Origin: Lentzea albidocapillata
GTDB taxonomy: Bacteria; Actinomycetota; Actinomycetes; Mycobacteriales; Pseudonocardiaceae
DNA: 64,000 nt
Reading direction: 5' to 3'
NCBI RefSeq assembly: GCF_000719115.1
Contig: NZ_JOEA01000025.1
Coordinates: 1 to 64,000 of the forward strand
Shown here piece by piece: positions 1-7,595 of this stretch. The stretch's first letter is position 1, and every line of letters begins with the position of its first letter. The position numbers were made by a program, and so were the translations under genes. The notes under the pieces are model-generated. The model made no database searches and was not told the DNA's origin. It was given only the letters and a program-made list of their open reading frames with translations.

Positions 1-35
1 GGACGCCGGGGCTTGTTCGAGCCCGTGGTCTTCAT
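1..35 (-). CDS. possible 5' end of an IS transposase gene (runs off window)
   Basis: An ATG at 35 on the minus strand opens a frame reading MKTTGSNKPRR before the window edge. A GGAAGG Shine-Dalgarno-like stretch lies about seven bases upstream, and a hairpin (arms 49-54 and 61-66) precedes it. Such hairpins are common in insertion-sequence leaders, where they block read-through from outside. The bases around 70-92 probably belong to the same IS end, because the neighbouring integrase fragment stops abruptly there. The identity is inferred from context; only eleven codons are visible. Confidence 0.3.
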   Translation of the reverse strand, partial: MKTTGSNKPRR

Positions 36-90
36 AAGGACATCCTTCCAGGGGCAAAACCCCCTGAACTCAGATGTCCGTCAAAACGGA

Positions 91-279
91 TCAGGCCCAC
101 GCGCGATCAGCCCAATCCAACCGCGGACGCCGATTACCACGACGCAACACCGCGACCTCATGCCGCAACACCAGCAACTCGACGTCCTTGGCTACCGAAG
201 ACCGGCCCAGCAGAACCAGCCAGCCACCCAGCTGGACAAAGACGAGGTACAGCAGTCGCAGCGCCACGCTTACGATCAT
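91..279 (-). pseudogene. N-terminal fragment of integrase-core (rve) transposase
   Basis: The frame from an ATG at 279 encodes a hydrophobic start followed by [17 protein letters not shown] and LDWADRA. This is the characteristic N-terminus of a roughly 360-residue actinobacterial integrase-core transposase. The homology ends at DWADRA and a stop follows two codons later, where the putative IS end begins. The C-terminal parts of the same family appear at 21.4 and 22.6 kb, so several broken copies exist in this region. An in-frame ATG at 306 is possible but adds residues unlike the family start. Confidence 0.6.
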
Positions 280-706
280 GCCGTTCGCACGACAGTGCCC
301 GACCACCGCAGCTCAGCGCATGTGTACGGAGTTCTGGCACCCCACAGGCCGGGCGTTGAGGTCGATCGCGGACGTGCTCTTCTGCTACGAGACCGAACTG
401 GACGAGCCCGCTGCCGACTGGCTGGAGAACACGCGTGCGGTATGCGAGGTCCTCGCCGTGGTCGGCACCGACAGGGCCCTTGTCCGAACCGATGAGGGGA
501 AGCGCGTAGAACTCACCGGCCCGGAGCCGGACGTGAATGCCTCCGTCGTGTGTGGATGGCTTTCCAGCGACCAGCGCCTGGAAGATCTCCCGCCAGAACT
601 GATCGTCCACACTGGACGGTCGAGCACTCTCGGATCAACGGCCATGTGCACAGCATGCCGTGCAGCGCCGCCGCCCGCATCGGTCGATCCACCCGTCACC
701 GCGATC
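280..706. other. unassigned stretch, coding-like composition, no recognised gene
   Basis: Between the transposase fragment and the first TrkA-type gene both strands keep long open frames with about 75-78 percent G or C in third position, and neither frame matches a family I recognise. The plus frame (about 319-640) contains VCEVLAVVGTDRALVRTDEG. The minus frame (about 340-610) contains GIHVRLRAGEFYALPLIG. It may be a decayed gene; no start with a convincing ribosome binding site was found. Confidence 0.3.
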
Positions 707-1327
707 TCAGTTGGTGACAGACCTGCTACTCACCACGAGCAGCCTGTCGTCATCACGCAGCACCGCCACCGTCGGATCCTCTCCCCAGATCCGCTGGCCG
801 CGCCGCATCACGGCGAGCACCTGATGCCCACAGGCGAGTGGCGAACGGCCGACCTCGTCCCGCGTCACCGCGCGCTCGGTCAAGATCCACTCGAGATCAG
901 CAGACTCACCGCCGCCGTCCTGTGGCCACGCCACGCCGGGTACCCACTCGTAGACCTGACGGACATCCACAACGTGATCGGCGCCCGCATGTTCGATCAG
1001 CTCGCGAACTTCAGCGCTGCGGACGACGGTGATGATCGTGGCTGTCTCGTTGAGCGAACGCACGGCGGACGTGATCCGCACGGCCGTCTCGTCATCCGGA
1101 ACCGCGACAACGACGTGATCGGCATTATGCGCGCCAGCCAACCACAAGGTGCGTAAGCGCCAGCAGGGACCGACCACCGCCGGCACGCCTTCCAGTACGG
1201 CCTGCTCGGCCCGCACGGGATCCGAGTCGACCACCGTGAAGCCGTTCGCGTGGCCGTTTTCACGCAGCGCCGCGACGACCATTCGACCGCGGACGCTGTA
1301 ACCGATGAGCACGGTTCGCGAACTCAC
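707..1327 (-). CDS. TrkA-type NAD-binding (RCK) protein, first copy
   Basis: A 206-residue cytosolic protein. The N-terminal Rossmann-like part begins RTVLIGYSVRGRMVVAAL and has FTVVDSDP at the end of beta-2, as in RCK/TrkA-N domains that bind NAD(H) and gate potassium channels or transporters. The C-terminal third (GHQVLAVMRRGQRIWGEDPT, then DRLLVV) looks like a TrkA-C ligand-binding lobe. The usual GxGxxG glycine motif is GYSxRG. GTG 1327 is preferred over ATG 1348 because GGGAG lies five to six bases before it and homology starts there. No pore or transporter subunit is adjacent, so the partner is unknown. A paralogue lies at 2622-3239. Confidence 0.75.
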   Translation of the reverse strand: MSSRTVLIGYSVRGRMVVAALRENGHANGFTVVDSDPVRAEQAVLEGVPAVVGPCWRLRTLWLAGAHNADHVVVAVPDDETAVRITSAVRSLNETATIITVVRSAEVRELIEHAGADHVVDVRQVYEWVPGVAWPQDGGGESADLEWILTERAVTRDEVGRSPLACGHQVLAVMRRGQRIWGEDPTVAVLRDDDRLLVVSSRSVTN

Positions 1328-1625
1328 CAGATCTCCCGTCGCGGCCACTGCTCCCGATGTCGTTCCCAGGTCGGAACACGACCTCCACGTAGCGTTGTCC
1401 GGGAGCCGAACGGGTACCGGCCCGATGTTCTCCGGCCGCCGGTACTTCGTCCTCCCGGAGCAGTCTGGCGCGGGCGCTCACCACGACCGGTTCGTGTCCG
1501 CCTTCGTATTGTGGCGGAAACCCGCACTGTGCAACCTTGCGAGGTCCTTTCGATGAGATCGCGTATGTCGCGGCAAGCGCGGGCACGGGAGTCGATCGGA
1601 AACTGGACCGACAGCTGTGCATAGA
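1328..1625. other. intergenic region with relic of a duplicated upstream block
   Basis: No convincing gene. Bases 1506-1531 resemble 3352-3377, the start region of the small protein divergent from the second TrkA-type gene: both carry a GGA core, then ACCCGCACTGTG. Here the frame after the GTG runs out quickly. The simplest reading is that the TrkA-type gene and its divergent neighbour were duplicated together and the neighbour decayed in this copy. Confidence 0.4.
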
Positions 1626-1805
1626 TCAACGGTCGCTGCGGATCATGAGACCCAGACCTGCTGCGAAGATCGCGGAGAACATGGTCAATCCCGCCCACCC
1701 ACCCCAGGAGGCCAACGCCAGTACCGCCACAAGCACCACCGCGAACAATCCGGCCAGAACCGCTGGACGGAGGACGCCGCTGGAGTCGAACAAGAATCGG
1801 TGCAT
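1626..1805 (-). CDS. small two-helix membrane protein
   Basis: A 59-residue protein from ATG 1805. After a short polar start it has two hydrophobic segments, roughly residues 11-32 (PAVLAGLFAVVLVAVLALAS) and 36-53 (AGLTMFSAIFAAGLGLMI), and ends RSDR. Two-helix minimal proteins like this are common beside DUF202 and stress genes in actinobacteria, but I recognise no family. An upstream ATG at 1859 would add a basic stretch with no membrane character. Function unknown. Confidence 0.5.
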   Translation of the reverse strand: MHRFLFDSSGVLRPAVLAGLFAVVLVAVLALASWGGWAGLTMFSAIFAAGLGLMIRSDR

Positions 1806-1907
1806 CACCAGCCTGGCAAACGTCCTAGAACGACATTCAGTCGGGCGGACACGCAGCACCGCAACTGCTGCTTGGCAACCAAGTAGCCTCTCGCACGAGG
1901 AGGCTCA

Positions 1908-2252
1908 ATGGCGATGGAACCACCCGAGCACGAACCCGACTACCGGTTCTCGTTGGCCAACGAGCGCACGTTCCTCGCCTGGATCCGCACGGCACTGGGT
2001 CTGCTCGCCGCAGGTGTGGCGGTCCGGCAGTTCGTGCCCCCGTTCGCGATACCCGGCGCTACGACCGGCCTTGCACTGGGATGCGTCGGGCTGGCCTTCG
2101 TCGCCGCAGTGGCCAGCTTTCCCCGGTGGCGGCGCGTCCAGCAAGCGATGCGCACCGGGGCTCCCCTGCCGCGCAACTCGATGATCGTCGTCCTCGTGGC
2201 CGGAGTGGTGTTGATGGCGTTGTTCGCGGCGGTGCTGGTGGTGGTCGGATGA
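1908..2252 (+). CDS. DUF202 (YidH-type) inner-membrane protein
   Basis: A 114-residue protein with the DUF202 signature NERTFLAWIRTALGLLAAG near the N-terminus and three predicted membrane helices (about residues 27-42, 50-70 and 93-113). A basic loop with RRVQQAM lies between the second and third. GAGGAGG precedes the ATG. Family members are small membrane proteins of unknown biochemical role. The stop overlaps the start of the next gene (ATGA), so the two are translationally coupled. Confidence 0.85.
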   Translation: MAMEPPEHEPDYRFSLANERTFLAWIRTALGLLAAGVAVRQFVPPFAIPGATTGLALGCVGLAFVAAVASFPRWRRVQQAMRTGAPLPRNSMIVVLVAGVVLMALFAAVLVVVG

Positions 2253-2536
2253 ATCGTGACGCCGGCCTGCAGCCAGAACGCACTGCGCTGGCGTGGAACC
2301 GCACCGCGCTGGCCGCCGCAGCCTGCTCATTACTCCTGCTGAACACGGCAGCGCGGCACGGCTGGAGTTCGGCGATCGTTCCTGCGGTGTGCACGGCAGC
2401 CGTATCCGCATCTCTCGTCATGCTCGGCCGTCATCGTCAGTCGAGCATGACGCAATCGCGCGGACTGTTCCTGATCAGCGCTCTCGTGAGCCTCGCATGT
2501 GTCTCTGCGCTGCCACTCGTGTGGAACGGTCACTGA
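2249..2536 (+). CDS. second DUF202-family membrane protein
   Basis: A 95-residue protein starting at the ATG that shares ATGA with the upstream gene. Its N-terminus has the variant signature PERTALAWNRTALAAAACSL, followed by two or three hydrophobic segments and the end LPLVWNGH. DUF202 proteins are often encoded as unequal tandem pairs (YidG/YidH-like), which suggests a heteromeric membrane complex. That is inference from gene pairing. The gene is convergent with the TrkA-type gene at 2622. Confidence 0.85.
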   Translation: MNRDAGLQPERTALAWNRTALAAAACSLLLLNTAARHGWSSAIVPAVCTAAVSASLVMLGRHRQSSMTQSRGLFLISALVSLACVSALPLVWNGH

Positions 2537-2621
2537 GCCCCGATGTGTTCAGCGGTCCCCTTGCTGATCATCGGATCAGGAGTCGTGTTGGACACTGAGT
2601 TCCGCAGACGTTGGAGAGTGG

Positions 2622-3239
2622 TCAGTCACCGACGGGTCCGCTGCTCAGCACGACCAGTTTGTCGTCGCCGCGCAACTCCCCGACCTCAGGATTCTCGATC
2701 CAGATCCGCTGACCGTCCCGCACGACGGCCAGCACGTCGTTGCCGCACTCCAGCGGCGAACTGCCGACCTCGTCGTGCATCACCGGACGCTCCAGCACGG
2801 ACCACTCCAGCTCCGGCAACTGATCGCACACGAGGCTGTCCATCTCCAGCGCCCACTCGCCGACCCGCTCCGCGACCAGGACGTGATCGGCGCCGAGGTA
2901 CTCGATGAGCTCCTGCAGTTGTGTGCTGTGGACCAGGGTGGTGGTGATTGTGGTGGTCTCGTTGAGGCTGCGCACGACCGAGGTGATGCGCAAAGCCAAA
3001 GCATCGTCGGTCACGGCGACGACGATGTGGTCCGACGTGTGCACGCCTGCCGACCACAGCACGTCCAGGCGCCAGCCTTCACCCGCCACGGCGCGCACAC
3101 CGTCCACTCCGGCCTGCGCGACGCGTTCGGGGTCGGAGTCGACGACGGTGAAGTCCGTCGCGTGACCTCCGGCGTACAGCGCGCTCAGGACGACACGGCC
3201 GCGAGCGCTGTAGCCGATGAGCACGGCATGTGAGCGCAT
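2622..3239 (-). CDS. TrkA-type NAD-binding (RCK) protein, second copy
   Basis: A 205-residue paralogue of the protein at 707-1327, beginning MRSHAVLIGYSARGRVVLSA and keeping FTVVDSDPERV, HIVVAVTDD, VRSLNETTTI and a TrkA-C-like end (NDVLAVVRDGQRIWIENPEV). The ATG at 3239 is where similarity to its paralogue begins; the longer frame upstream is overlap with the divergent gene. Like the first copy it has GYSxRG instead of the classical Rossmann glycine motif and no adjacent channel. It probably binds NAD(H) or another nucleotide and regulates a potassium or cation transporter encoded elsewhere. Confidence 0.78.
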   Translation of the reverse strand: MRSHAVLIGYSARGRVVLSALYAGGHATDFTVVDSDPERVAQAGVDGVRAVAGEGWRLDVLWSAGVHTSDHIVVAVTDDALALRITSVVRSLNETTTITTTLVHSTQLQELIEYLGADHVLVAERVGEWALEMDSLVCDQLPELEWSVLERPVMHDEVGSSPLECGNDVLAVVRDGQRIWIENPEVGELRGDDKLVVLSSGPVGD

Positions 3240-3374
3240 CCGACAATCCCCATCTTGCGCGGGCGGGTGCCGACCGATCCTGCCGGCCGGCACCGGATCT
3301 CCCCGTGGTGGCCTGGCACGGACGCCCGCCCCGACAGTGGCGTCCGCCCCGCCATTCTGATGGAGACCCGCACT

Positions 3375-3725
3375 GTGACCGCCTGGCTGCCCGACTCCAT
3401 CGAGGTTGAGTTGGCCGGCCCCAACCTCATCCGCCTGTGGTTGCCGGGCCTGCACGCTGATGTCGACGTCGAGCGGCAGGTCACCATCGACTGGGAACGC
3501 TTGCGCATCACCTGGGGCAGCGAAACCACGACGAGCTGCAACGGCACCCTCCAGGTTCTCCGGCTGACCGCAGGCCGCAGCGCGGTGTCCGTACACCTGA
3601 CCGGTCCGCCCGGAGCGTCACGGAGCACGGTCGACACCTGGGTCGAATCAGCGCTCGACGCCCTCGAAACCGTCGTAGCTGCCGAATGCCGTACAAAACA
3701 GGCGGTACACCAACCGGCTCTGTGA
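3375..3725 (+). CDS. hypothetical small soluble protein divergent from TrkA-type gene
   Basis: A 116-residue protein beginning VTAWLPDSIEVELAGPNLIRL; no signal peptide or membrane segment. Alternating hydrophobic strands (LWLPGLHADVDVE, TIDWERLRITWGSE) suggest a small beta-rich fold. I do not recognise the family. GTG 3375 is favoured over ATG 3360 because GGAG lies nine bases before it and because the block conserved at 1506-1531 keeps that GTG but not the ATG. Its divergent position may link it to the TrkA-type protein. The MarR gene follows in the same direction. Confidence 0.55.
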   Translation: MTAWLPDSIEVELAGPNLIRLWLPGLHADVDVERQVTIDWERLRITWGSETTTSCNGTLQVLRLTAGRSAVSVHLTGPPGASRSTVDTWVESALDALETVVAAECRTKQAVHQPAL

Positions 3726-3738
3726 TCACAGCACCGAA

Positions 3739-3751
3739 GTTGCGCTACAAC
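3739..3751. promoter_or_regulatory. MarR operator candidate, GTTG-N5-CAAC
   Basis: An inverted repeat GTTG-CGCTA-CAAC ends seven bases before the MarR start codon and contains TACAAC, a plausible -10 element. The same GTTG-N5-CAAC arrangement sits at the same distance before the paralogous MarR gene at 5741. An autoregulatory operator overlapping the promoter of a short-leadered mRNA is inferred. Confidence 0.55.
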
Positions 3752-3757
3752 AGTCGC

Positions 3758-4231
3758 ATGACCCGGTCCAAGGTCGGCGCGAACGACGTCGACACGCTCA
3801 CCGACGCCGTGCTCACAGCTTCGCGCCTGCTGGTCGCCGTGTCCGCGCGCTCGCTCGCGGCGTTCGAGGAGACCCTTACCCTGCCGCAATTCCGGATGCT
3901 CGTCGTCCTGGACAGCCGGGGAGCGATGAAGCTCAGCTCGTTGGCCGAACTGCTGGACGTCAACCCGTCCACCGTGACCCGCATGGTCGACCGCCTCGTG
4001 ACGACCGGGATGGTCGCACGCCAGCCCAACCCGGCAACACGCCGTGAGGTCGAGACCGAACTGACCGACGAAGGCCGCCGGGTTGTGCGCGGCGTGACAC
4101 GGCGGCGCCGTGTGGCAATCGAGAAGATCGTCGGGAGCATGCCCGTGGATGAACGGCGAGGACTCGTCGATGCGCTGACCGCCTTCACCGAAGCAGGCGG
4201 CGAGCCCCCGGCTGATCTCGGCTGGATCTGA
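3758..4231 (+). CDS. MarR-family transcriptional regulator, first copy
   Basis: A 157-residue winged-helix regulator. The helix-turn-helix lies around residues 50-75 (LPQFRMLVVLDSRGAMKLSS, then LLDVNPSTVTRMVDRL) and the basic wing contains RQPNPATRREVETELTDEGR. Flanking helices form the MarR dimer domain. It is closely similar to the protein at 5741-6223 over its whole length. The start lies only seven bases after a GTTG-N5-CAAC inverted repeat, so the mRNA leader must be very short and control is probably autoregulatory. The ligand is unknown. The gene is convergent with the SPW-like gene; GGCTGG and CCAGCC arms near 4220-4248 could form a weak bidirectional terminator. Confidence 0.88.
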   Translation: MTRSKVGANDVDTLTDAVLTASRLLVAVSARSLAAFEETLTLPQFRMLVVLDSRGAMKLSSLAELLDVNPSTVTRMVDRLVTTGMVARQPNPATRREVETELTDEGRRVVRGVTRRRRVAIEKIVGSMPVDERRGLVDALTAFTEAGGEPPADLGWI

Positions 4232-4237
4232 CCGGAG

Positions 4238-4609
4238 TCAACCCAGCCACCTCCCCGCATCGACGGCGACCACCAGCGACACCAGCGCGACAGCGGCTCC
4301 GACCACCACCTGGTTGATCTGGACCACCGAGCTGACGTCGATACACACGACGAACGCCGCCACGACGAGCGTCCCGGCGAGACCTGTGTTCGCCGTGCGC
4401 AACCCAGGAACGTCCAATGGCGCCAGAGCGCACAGCATTCCTGCCAGCATGATCACCACGGCCAGACCCAGCGGTATCCAGTACGGCCGGAAAAGGTGTT
4501 GTGAGGCCTGGAAATCGAGCAGCGGAGGAGCGGCGATCAGCCACACACCCGCGAGGAACGTGAAGGTTCCTGCTCTGGCTTCCGCTTGCCGACGTCCTTC
4601 TTCGCACAC
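4238..4609 (-). CDS. SPW-repeat-like integral membrane protein
   Basis: About 123 residues from GTG 4609 with four hydrophobic helices. The first, TFLAGVWLIAAPPLLDF, resembles the SPW-repeat motif of small actinobacterial membrane proteins; the others include IPLGLAVVIMLAGMLCAL, TLVVAAFVVCIDVSSVV and VVVGAAVALVSLVVAVDA. An ATG at 4762 in the same frame would add about 50 residues rich in Arg and Ser with no membrane character, so a later start is preferred, though no strong ribosome binding site marks it. Function unknown. Confidence 0.6.
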   Translation of the reverse strand: MCEEGRRQAEARAGTFTFLAGVWLIAAPPLLDFQASQHLFRPYWIPLGLAVVIMLAGMLCALAPLDVPGLRTANTGLAGTLVVAAFVVCIDVSSVVQINQVVVGAAVALVSLVVAVDAGRWLG

Positions 4610-4758
4610 AACGATCTTTGCTCTCGACCAGCGGTTTACCGACCGGGCTCGACCATCGTAGGGAGTTCGCAACGTCCGCTGCCGGTGTGCGGAGCGACCG
4701 GTTCCAGCAACTAGTGCATTGCACGTCGAATACCGACGTGCCGCCACCTCATTCCTGC

Positions 4759-5526
4759 TCATCCGGACGATTTGGCGTCGGTCACGCGGAGCGGTATGCC
4801 CTGCATGCAGGTGGTCGGCTTCTCGAGTGCCGGTGTGCCTTCGACCATGACCTCGGCACCAGTCTGCAGCACGTCGGGATTACCGCCGAGAAGCAGGAAC
4901 TGTCTGCCGTCGTCAGCCTTCAAAACCAGACAGCTCGGCTCGACACCACTCTGCACGACACCGGTCAGAGTGATCACGCCCGGCGCGCAGGACGGCGGCA
5001 GACTGGCGTCTCCATCTCCCGACGCCCCTCCACGATCGCGTCCAGGGGCGTCTCCCCTGCTCGGTCGGACTCGAACGTGACCGGGCACCGTCGTGCCCGG
5101 GAGAACCTCGTGTGAGAAGTCGACCAGGCGCAAGTGGCAGGCCAGCTCGTCGCGGCCACTCCGGTAACCCCGTCGTTGGCGGCCAGTGGGCCGTGCAACC
5201 TGCTCCCCGGAACCATCGCAGTCGCGGTCCCAGAAGATCTCGACGTCGGCGGCGACCGGCGTCTGCACGTCGACCAGCGCGCATCCGGATGATCCGCGCG
5301 GTTGAACAACGCGAGGCAGACCACACCGTCGTCATCCGGACGGAACGCATGGCCGTCAGGCGGCCGGGAGGTCGACGTTGCGCAGCTGGATCTCACCGAA
5401 GTCATCGTTCGTGCCGATGGTTCCGCTCTCGTACACCTTCTGAGGCTCACCACACGCCGTGGTTGCGAGGGCCAGCAGCGCCACCGCTGCCATCGATGTT
5501 CCTCTGGCTATCCCAATTGACGGCAT
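4759..5526 (-). pseudogene. PCu(A)C/LpqE-like copper-chaperone lipoprotein, multiply frameshifted
   Basis: ATG 5526 opens a lipoprotein signal peptide (MAAVALLALATTACG, lipobox ending TTAC) and DFGEIQLRNVDLPAA before a TGA. Homology continues in other frames: GHAFRPDDDGVVCLALFNR, then PVAADVEIFWDRDCDGSGEQ, PLAANDGVTG, LRLVDFSHEVLPGTTV and TFESDRAGETPLDAIVEG. The end is a small OB-like domain (GVITLTGVVQSGVEPSCLVL). At least five frame changes are needed. The order of pieces matches actinobacterial copper-chaperone-like lipoproteins with a DUF5818-like tail. Preserved peptide quality with so many shifts suggests recent decay or a poor local consensus. Confidence 0.65.
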
Positions 5527-5721
5527 GATCTCTTCTCCGCGATCCGTTCAGCTTCGGTGGGACTTGCCCGGCGATGCGAGCCCGGTAGGGGACTCCGCTC
5601 TGACTACGCCGTCGCCGGCCACACCGAATCCACAATGGATGTTCGTGACTTCGATCAGCTCGACGCCGCGCGGCCGATGACATGAGGTAGCGACGCCTTC
5701 ATGTGGTGGCAACTCACCGTC

Positions 5722-5734
5722 GTTGGGGTACAAC
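5722..5734. promoter_or_regulatory. MarR operator candidate, GTTG-N5-CAAC (second copy)
   Basis: GTTG-GGGTA-CAAC ends six bases before the second MarR gene and includes TACAAC as a possible -10. It matches the repeat at 3739-3751 in arm sequence, spacing and distance to the start codon, which is stronger evidence than either site alone. Confidence 0.55.
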
Positions 5735-5740
5735 TGAGCC

Positions 5741-6223
5741 ATGACTCGGTCCAAGGTCGATACCAGCAGCGTCGACGCCCTCGCGGACGCGGTGCTCACG
5801 GCGTCGCGCCTTCTCGTCGCCGTCTCCGCGCGCTCGATCGCCGCCTCTGGTGACACCATCACGCTGCCGCAGTTCCGTGCGCTCGTCGTCCTGCAGAGCA
5901 GGGGCCCGATGAAGCTCACCACGCTGGCCGAGCACCTCGGAGTCAACCCGTCGACCGCGACCAGGACCGTCGACCGACTGCTCGCGCTGGAGATGGTGGC
6001 GCGCCAGCCGAACCCCGCCACGCGCCGCGAGGTCGTCATCGAGCTGAGCGAGTCCGGCCGCAAGCTCGTCCGAGACGTGACCCGCCGGCGCCGCGCCGCG
6101 ATCAGGAAGATCGTCGAGCGGATGCCGGAAGACCAACGGCAAGGCCTCGTCGACGCGCTCACCGCCTTCACCGCCGCGGGCGGAGAACCTCCGGTGAACA
6201 GCAGCGAACTCGGGTGGGTTTGA
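5741..6223 (+). CDS. MarR-family transcriptional regulator, second copy
   Basis: A 160-residue paralogue of the regulator at 3758-4231. The two share the opening MTRSKV, ASRLLVAVSARS, TLPQFR, the recognition-helix region NPSTATRTVDRLL and the wing QPNPATRREVVIELSESGRK. Most differences are conservative, so the two may bind the same DNA. The operator-like repeat is likewise conserved. The copies flank the SPW-like gene and the broken lipoprotein. Possible targets are the local stress-type genes or the Usp gene downstream; this is inference. Confidence 0.88.
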   Translation: MTRSKVDTSSVDALADAVLTASRLLVAVSARSIAASGDTITLPQFRALVVLQSRGPMKLTTLAEHLGVNPSTATRTVDRLLALEMVARQPNPATRREVVIELSESGRKLVRDVTRRRRAAIRKIVERMPEDQRQGLVDALTAFTAAGGEPPVNSSELGWV

Positions 6224-6315
6224 CCACCCTCCTCCTTCGGTCCCACTCGCAAGCGGGTACCGCACCGGGCTCCCGACTCACCTGGCGCGATCAAGCCGTT
6301 ACCAGGACAACGCCG

Positions 6316-6330
6316 ATGCAACAGTTGCAT
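6316..6330. promoter_or_regulatory. perfect palindrome ATGCAA-CAG-TTGCAT
   Basis: A perfect inverted repeat with six-base arms and a three-base centre lies in the 586-base interval between the second MarR gene and the universal stress protein gene. Size and symmetry fit a MarR/TetR-class operator. Its sequence differs from the GTTG-N5-CAAC sites, so a different regulator may act here. The remainder of 6224-6809 shows no convincing gene apart from the small frame at 6433. Confidence 0.45.
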
Positions 6331-6432
6331 GTACGAAACGTTTCCAACCTCGACGTTCTGACTGCGGCACGTTGACAACCACCGATCTGAGGTGGGCAAG
6401 GGAGACCAGCCCCACGAGAGGAGAAAGACGTC

Positions 6433-6540
6433 ATGACCGAAAACATCGCCAGACTCTCCCGCAGGGTCTGTGGCCGGCATCGAGCACCGGGCTGTTCAGC
6501 ATCAGCCGACGCTGAACCTGGCTGCACCGTCTTCGTTTGA
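6433..6540 (+). CDS. possible 35-residue peptide with strong ribosome binding site
   Basis: ATG 6433 follows AGGAG at a nine-base spacing, one of the better ribosome binding sites in this stretch. The frame encodes MTENIARLSRRVCGRHRAPG and ends after another 15 residues, giving three cysteines. It is basic, has no membrane segment and matches nothing I know. It could be a leader peptide, a small metal-binding protein or the truncated start of a lost gene. The palindrome at 6316 lies about 100 bases upstream. Confidence 0.25.
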   Translation: MTENIARLSRRVCGRHRAPGCSASADAEPGCTVFV

Positions 6541-6809
6541 AAGTTTCGAACAGCAGGCCTTCACGACCAGGCTGCGGGTCGGAGACCGGTTCGCCACGGA
6601 TCAACCGTCGCGCAACCGATCGAGCGCGAGCGGTCGCCTTTCGTCTGTGCAACATTTTCTCGGACCAACGGATTGAGTCGTGCAACGCAGGCATCCACGT
6701 GCATATGGTGAAGCCTCTTGGGACGACACAGGAGCCGTGACGCTCGGCGTCCCTCCCCGCCTCCGTCGAGTTCCGCTTCGTCGTGCACCACCAGCTTGAG
6801 GTGAAGAAC

Positions 6810-7586
6810 ATGTCTGCTGCCAACCCGTTCGTGGAATCCAGTCGTCGAGGTGGTGTGGTCGCGGGTTTCGACGGCTCCGACCGCGCTCGAGAAGCGATCC
6901 GCTGGGCAGCGGCCGAAGCCGCTCACCGCCGCCGTCCGCTGCTGCTCGTTCACGCTCACCTGACGGCGGTCACGAGTGCGTGGGGCACTGTGGCCGCACC
7001 CGGCTGGGGCGCGGCAGCGGTGTTCGACGACACGCCCCTCCTGCGGCAGGCCGAGGAGCAGGTCTGCGCCGCCGCGCAGGAGTGCAGGCGGCTCGAGCCG
7101 GGTTTGGACGTCGAGACCCAGGTCGTGGCGGGGCGGGCCGCTCCGATCCTTCTCGAGGCGGCCCGGACGGTGGACGCGGACCTCCTGGTGGTCGGGAGGT
7201 CCGGACCGGGAGTGTTGCCCCGCACGGTGATCGGTTGCACGGCCACCGGCCTCGTGCACCAGGCGGACCAACCGGTCGTCGCGGTGCACAGCGGACCGGT
7301 GGACAGGAGCGGTCCGGTGGTCGTCGGAGTCGACGGCACTGCCGAAACCATTACCGCCCTGCAGTTCGCCTCCGCCTATGCAGACCGCCACGGGTGCGAA
7401 CTGCGTCCTGTACACCAAGATGTCGACACGTTGCTCGCGCACTCCGAGCGAGCGCAGCTACTCGTGGTACGAGACCGCGGTCATGGCGTCGTGCACAGAG
7501 CGGTGTTCGGCTCAGTCAGCCGCGCGGCACTCAGCCGTGCGTCGTGTTCCGTCGCAGTGGTGCCCAATGTTCCAGTGAGTGTTTAG
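6810..7586 (+). CDS. tandem universal stress protein (UspA-like) with shortened second domain
   Basis: A 258-residue cytosolic protein starting at ATG 6810 behind TTGAGGTGAAGA. The first Usp domain (about 15-155) has VVAGFDGSDRAREAIRWAA at its start and ADLLVVGRSGPGVLPRTVIG near its end, which corresponds to the G-2x-G-9x-G/S ATP-binding loop. The second (about 165-255) starts VVVGVDGTAETITALQFASA but lacks roughly fifty central residues and ends GHGVVHRAVFGSVSRAAL. Tandem Usp proteins are typical of dormancy and stress responses in actinobacteria. The shortened second domain may have lost nucleotide binding. Confidence 0.82.
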   Translation: MSAANPFVESSRRGGVVAGFDGSDRAREAIRWAAAEAAHRRRPLLLVHAHLTAVTSAWGTVAAPGWGAAAVFDDTPLLRQAEEQVCAAAQECRRLEPGLDVETQVVAGRAAPILLEAARTVDADLLVVGRSGPGVLPRTVIGCTATGLVHQADQPVVAVHSGPVDRSGPVVVGVDGTAETITALQFASAYADRHGCELRPVHQDVDTLLAHSERAQLLVVRDRGHGVVHRAVFGSVSRAALSRASCSVAVVPNVPVSV

Positions 7587-7595
7587 GCAGGCGGG

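Noticed and set aside
2570..2585. Terminator between the DUF202 pair and the second TrkA-type gene
   Set aside because: TGATC/GATCA gives only a five-base stem with no T tract; too weak.
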